Origin: Enterobacter ludwigii
GTDB taxonomy: Bacteria > Pseudomonadota > Gammaproteobacteria > Enterobacterales > Enterobacteriaceae
Assembly: GCF_001750725.1 (NCBI RefSeq)
Contig: NZ_CP017279.1
Location: 1,674,001-1,738,000, forward strand
Length of the DNA: 64,000 bases
Reading direction: 5' to 3'
Part shown: one piece after another, positions 62,946-64,000 of the stretch
Position numbering within the stretch: position 1 is the first letter of the stretch
Layout: the number at the start of each line of letters is the position of its first letter
Program-made: the position numbers and the translations under genes
The notes under the pieces: generated by a model
Database searches by the model: none
What the model was told of the DNA's origin: nothing
The model's input: only the letters and a program-made list of their open reading frames with translations

Positions 62946-64000
62946 TTATCTAATAGCCACTTCAGTATCAGCGTCGAAGAAATGGCATTTATTCATATCG
63001 AACTGGATGCCGATATTATCCCCCGCCGCATAATCATTTACCGCTCCTGCACGAACGACCAGCTCATGCCCGCCCACGGTGGCATAGAGCATGAACTCAG
63101 CCCCGGTCAGTTCGGCCACGCTGACTTTTGCCGCAATATCATCCCCACGGCTTTGCAGCGTCAGAATATCTTCCGGCCGGATCCCAAAGACCACGGCTTT
63201 ACGCTGATATCCGGCGGCATTCACCGCCGCCAGCGTGTCTTCAGGTATCTCCAGACGTAGCGTTTCCGTCACGAAATAGCGATCGTCTATCGCGCCCCGA
63301 ATAAAATTCATTGCCGGTGATCCGATGAAGCCCGCCACAAACATATTCGCCGGTTCGTTGTAGACCTGCTTAGGTGCCCCCACCTGCTGAATAACGCCAT
63401 CCTTGAGGATCACAATCCGGGTCGCCATCGTCATCGCTTCCGTCTGATCGTGGGTCACGTAAATCATTGTGGTGTTGAGCTTCTGATGCAGCTTGCTGAT
63501 TTCAGCACGCATTTGCACACGCAGCTTGGCGTCCAGGTTAGAAAGCGGTTCATCCATCAGAAAGACGCCGGCTTCGCGCACAATCGCCCGTCCTAACGCC
63601 ACGCGCTGACGTTGCCCACCCGACAATGCGCCAGGTTTACGCGTGAGGTAATCACGCAACCCCAGGATTTGTGCCGCCCAGTTCACGCGCTCTTCAATGA
63701 CCGCGGGGGCAATTTTCTGCATCTTCAGGCCAAACGCCATGTTGTCGTAAACCGTCATGTGCGGATAAAGCGCATAGTTCTGGAAAACCATCGCAATGTC
63801 GCGGGACTTGGCGGGCACATCGTTCATGCAGACACCGTCAATCACCAGCTCACCGGCGGAGATCTCCTCCAGCCCGGCAATCATGCGAAGCGTCGTCGAT
63901 TTACCGCACCCCGAGGGACCCACAAAGACGATAAACTCCTTGTCCTCAATTTCGAGGTTAAAATCCTTAACCACATGGACCTGGTTATCGTAGATTTTCT
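62946..64000 (-). CDS. ycjV: YcjV-like sugar ABC transporter ATPase (5' end off the window)
   Basis: The ATPase of a CUT1-type sugar importer (MalK/UgpC-like). The frame runs past the right edge (KIYDNQVHVVKDFNLEI reads through position 64000), so some N-terminal residues are missing. Walker A GPSGCGKSTTL, Q-loop MVFQNYALYPHM, signature LSGGQRQRVALGRAI, Walker B VFLMDEPLSNLDAKL, H-loop YVTHDQ, and the MalK-type C-terminal domain (VFGIRPEDI) are all present. In E. coli K-12 ycjV is disrupted, whereas here the visible part is intact. Confidence 0.93.
   Translation of the reverse strand, partial: KIYDNQVHVVKDFNLEIEDKEFIVFVGPSGCGKSTTLRMIAGLEEISAGELVIDGVCMNDVPAKSRDIAMVFQNYALYPHMTVYDNMAFGLKMQKIAPAVIEERVNWAAQILGLRDYLTRKPGALSGGQRQRVALGRAIVREAGVFLMDEPLSNLDAKLRVQMRAEISKLHQKLNTTMIYVTHDQTEAMTMATRIVILKDGVIQQVGAPKQVYNEPANMFVAGFIGSPAMNFIRGAIDDRYFVTETLRLEIPEDTLAAVNAAGYQRKAVVFGIRPEDILTLQSRGDDIAAKVSVAELTGAEFMLYATVGGHELVVRAGAVNDYAAGDNIGIQFDMNKCHFFDADTEVAIR

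Noticed and set aside
1..64000. CRISPR arrays, rRNA, tRNA genes and intact insertion sequences
   Set aside because: I looked for regularly spaced repeats, tRNA cloverleaf arms with CCA-type ends, and transposase ORFs with terminal repeats and found none.

Overview
The window is a chromosomal segment of an enterobacterium close to Enterobacter or Lelliottia. Most genes can be matched, from recalled sequences, to genes of the E. coli K-12 ansP-to-ycjV interval, and the gene order is largely the same. Species cannot be fixed from the sequence alone, and the matches have not been checked by a search.

Layout. Positions 1-2250 hold an Aer-like PAS chemoreceptor with a candidate FliA promoter, then a frameshifted gene remnant. 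2253-11340 is the ansP, yncE, yncD, mcbR, curA, mnaT, ydcZ, ydcY block, with an extra XRE-cupin regulator divergent from mnaT. 11391-20574 is inserted relative to E. coli: a DppA-like peptide-binding protein, the three-gene srfABC operon and an alpha/beta hydrolase. 20660-28308 has ortT, the putrescine/GABA-aldehyde operon ydcSTUV-patD, its neighbour ydcR, and a small zinc-ribbon cold-shock-type protein. 28703-31241 is a short-loop (CIO-type) cytochrome bd oxidase with a 42-residue DUF2474 subunit. 31368-37371 is hslJ, ydbJ, ydbK, the sRNA MicC and ompN. 37400-39960 is an accessory patch of small genes ending in a dead Rac-type integrase fragment beside ttcA, whose 5' end is the Rac attachment site in E. 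coli. 39963-43798 is ttcA, dbpA, the sRNA FnrS with an FNR box, and zntB.

Region 44000-50885 is a signalling block. It holds a chemoreceptor without a sensor domain, an MHYT-GGDEF-EAL protein predicted to act as a phosphodiesterase, the diguanylate cyclase DgcM, an undescribed 46-residue membrane ORF and a structured sRNA candidate. A DJ-1/PfpI protein and an unrecognised membrane protein follow. This block stands where E. coli has fnr, ogt and the abg genes. 51001-64000 is the conserved murein-recycling and tyrR block: mppA, mpaA, ycjG, tpx, an aldose-epimerase-like periplasmic protein, tyrR, ycjF, ycjX, ycjW, ompG and a ycjV ATPase gene cut by the right edge.

Functional themes. ydcSTUV-patD covers polyamine-type uptake and GABA-aldehyde oxidation, with a possible sigma-54 promoter. 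mppA-mpaA-ycjG processes murein peptides. Redox and oxygen adaptation is represented by the bd oxidase, YdbK, FnrS and Tpx, and cyclic-di-GMP control by the MHYT protein and DgcM. The best candidates for poorly described biology are SrfABC (an actin-fold ATPase plus a degenerate P-loop protein plus a membrane anchor) and the small ORF with its structured RNA near 49.1-49.4 kb.
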